From: Bacteroidales bacterium UBA932
GTDB lineage: Bacteria > Bacteroidota > Bacteroidia > Bacteroidales > UBA932
DNA length: 7,286 bases
Direction: 5' to 3'
NCBI GenBank assembly: GCA_002293585.1
Contig: DBDM01000190.1
Location: 7,574-14,859, forward strand
The notes under the pieces were generated by a model. It had not been told where the DNA came from. It saw only the letters and a program-made list of their open reading frames with translations, and made no database searches. Within the stretch, counting starts at the first letter, position 1. Each line of letters begins with the position of its first letter. Below, in pieces: positions 5,797-7,286 of this stretch. The translations under genes and the position numbers were made by a program.

Positions 5797-5838
5797 TATG
5801 TTTGTTCAAATGAATGTAATAATTTATAAAATATAACG

Positions 5839-7286
5839 ATGAAAGTAAAAAGATTGCAGGGAGATTATCCCAAAATCGGTATTCGCCCTACTATTGACGG
5901 GCGTATGGGCGGCGTACGTGAATCGCTGGAAAATCAAACCATGAATATGGCGAAAAGTGTGGTCGATTTATTGACCGCCACGTTGAAATATCCCGACGGT
6001 ACGCCGGTACAATGTGTGATTGCCGATACCACTATTGGGCGTGTAGCCGAAAGTGCAGCCTGTGCCGAAAAATTTAAAAAAGAAAATGTAGGTGTAACGA
6101 TCACCGTGACGCCTTGCTGGTGCTATGGCAGCGAAACAATGGATATGGATCCGCATACGGTGAAAGCCGTGTGGGGCTTCAATGGCACGGAGCGTCCGGG
6201 TGCGGTGTACCTGGCCGCCGTGTTGGCAGGCCATGCCCAGAAAGGACTTCCCGCTTTCGGTATTTATGGGCGCGACGTACAGGATGCCGGCACTACCGAA
6301 ATGCCCGCCGATGTAAAAGAGAAATTAATACGTTTTGCCAAGGCGGCCATGTCGGTGGCCATCATACGCGGAAAGTCCTATTTGTCGATAGGCGCCGTTT
6401 GCATGGGCATTGCCGGCTCAATTGTAAACACCGACTTTTTTGAAGATTATTTGGGAATGCGCTGCGAAGGAGTAGACGAAGTGGAAATTATTCGCCGCAT
6501 GACCGAAGGCATTTACGACAAGGAAGAATTTGCCGCAGCCTTGGCGTGGGCGAAGGCGCATTGCAAAGAAGGAGAAGATGTTTGTAATCGCAAAGACCTG
6601 CAAAGAAATCGTGCGGAGAAAGATAAGGATTGGGAATTTATTGTAAAAATGACCCTGATTGTTCGTGATTTGATGATTGGCAATCCGAAATTAAAAGCCA
6701 TGGGATTTGGAGAAGAATCTTTGGGACACAATGCCATTGCAGCAGGTTTCCAGGGACAGCGGCAGTGGACGGATTTTTATCCCAACGGCGATTTTACCGA
6801 AGCCATTATGAATTCGTCATTCGATTGGACAGGTGTGCGGCAACCCTTTGTGCTGGCCACCGAGAATGATGCACTCAACGGAACGGCCATGCTGTTTAGC
6901 TATTTGCTTACCAACACGGCGCAAATATTTGCCGATGTTCGCACCTATTGGAGCCCCGAAGCGGTGGAAAGAGTAACCGGCAAGAAACTCACCGGCAAAG
7001 CCGCGAATGGAATTATTCACTTGATTAATTCGGGCGCTGCTTCGCTGGACGGCTCAGGACGGCAGAGCGATAAGGAAGGCCGGCCGGCCATTAAACCATT
7101 CTGGGAAATTAGCGATGCCGAAGCAAAGGCCTGTTTGGATGCTACTACCTGGGTGCCTGCCAACCGTGAATATTTCAGGGGTGGCGGATTTTCGTCCAAA
7201 TTCCTTACCCGCGAAGGGATGCCTTGCACCATGGTGCGCCTGAATTTGATCAAAGGATTGGGCCCCGTGCTGCAAATTGCCGAGGG
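5839..7286 (+). CDS. fucI: L-fucose isomerase (partial, first 482 codons)
   Basis: FucI interconverts L-fucose and L-fuculose (also D-arabinose and D-ribulose) using Mn2+, the first step of cytoplasmic fucose breakdown. The frame is open from the ATG at 5839 to the right edge; the family is about 590 residues, so roughly the last 110 are missing. Recognisable blocks are [20 protein letters not shown] (12-31), [15 protein letters not shown] (91-105), [19 protein letters not shown] (112-130), [10 protein letters not shown] (339-348) and [11 protein letters not shown] (363-373). E342 and D366 correspond to the E. coli metal ligands E337 and D361; the third ligand, H528 in E. coli, would fall near residue 533, beyond the window. 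The gene stands divergent to ruvC with its own candidate promoter. The rest of any fucose operon (fuculokinase, aldolase, permease) would be to the right and cannot be seen. No frameshift is present. Confidence 0.97.
   Translation, partial: MKVKRLQGDYPKIGIRPTIDGRMGGVRESLENQTMNMAKSVVDLLTATLKYPDGTPVQCVIADTTIGRVAESAACAEKFKKENVGVTITVTPCWCYGSETMDMDPHTVKAVWGFNGTERPGAVYLAAVLAGHAQKGLPAFGIYGRDVQDAGTTEMPADVKEKLIRFAKAAMSVAIIRGKSYLSIGAVCMGIAGSIVNTDFFEDYLGMRCEGVDEVEIIRRMTEGIYDKEEFAAALAWAKAHCKEGEDVCNRKDLQRNRAEKDKDWEFIVKMTLIVRDLMIGNPKLKAMGFGEESLGHNAIAAGFQGQRQWTDFYPNGDFTEAIMNSSFDWTGVRQPFVLATENDALNGTAMLFSYLLTNTAQIFADVRTYWSPEAVERVTGKKLTGKAANGIIHLINSGAASLDGSGRQSDKEGRPAIKPFWEISDAEAKACLDATTWVPANREYFRGGGFSSKFLTREGMPCTMVRLNLIKGLGPVLQIAE

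Noticed and set aside
5765..5809. Upstream ATG giving a 208-residue RuvC
   Set aside because: The extra residues are encoded by the AT-rich divergent promoter region, including a TAnnTTTG box, and make RuvC longer than usual.
5839..7286. Shadow frames on both strands of fucI
   Set aside because: The plus-strand fucI frame is continuous to the window edge with strong family motifs, which explains the region fully.

Overview
The window looks like a chromosomal segment from a member of the Bacteroidota, probably Bacteroidales or a close relative. The evidence is the protein set (SDR-type threonine dehydrogenase, short QueG, a GSCFA-domain protein, a lamin-tail surface protein, RuvC with an N-terminal extension, FucI), the lack of clear Shine-Dalgarno sequences, and promoter boxes of the Bacteroidota form TAnnTTTG ahead of most transcription units. 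Most of the DNA is of balanced base composition. The exception is a visibly AT-richer island around 2456-2780.

Layout from left to right: (1) the start of an NAD-dependent SDR gene on the minus strand, cut by the left edge; (2) a short divergent promoter region; (3) queG and a GSCFA-domain gene on the plus strand, 5 bases apart and probably one operon; (4) a canonical promoter with inverted repeats, followed by two small overlapping genes that look like a RelE/ParE-like toxin with an upstream partner; (5) one base later, a large exported multidomain protein with two lamin-tail domains; (6) ruvC, convergent with it across a 10-base gap; (7) a second short divergent promoter region; (8) the first 482 codons of fucI, cut by the right edge.

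Most genes are housekeeping or catabolic: tRNA queuosine modification (QueG), Holliday junction resolution (RuvC), fucose catabolism (FucI) and probably threonine catabolism (SDR). The less ordinary part is 2191-5172. There a toxin-antitoxin-like pair with its own promoter and operator-like repeats sits directly against a gene for an exported protein, with no promoter visible for the latter. A second observation is that both divergent intergenic regions carry back-to-back TAnnTTTG boxes with exactly the same 12-base separation, which suggests a shared bidirectional promoter geometry. I see no tRNA, rRNA, CRISPR array or insertion sequence. No gene-free stretch exceeds 300 bases.
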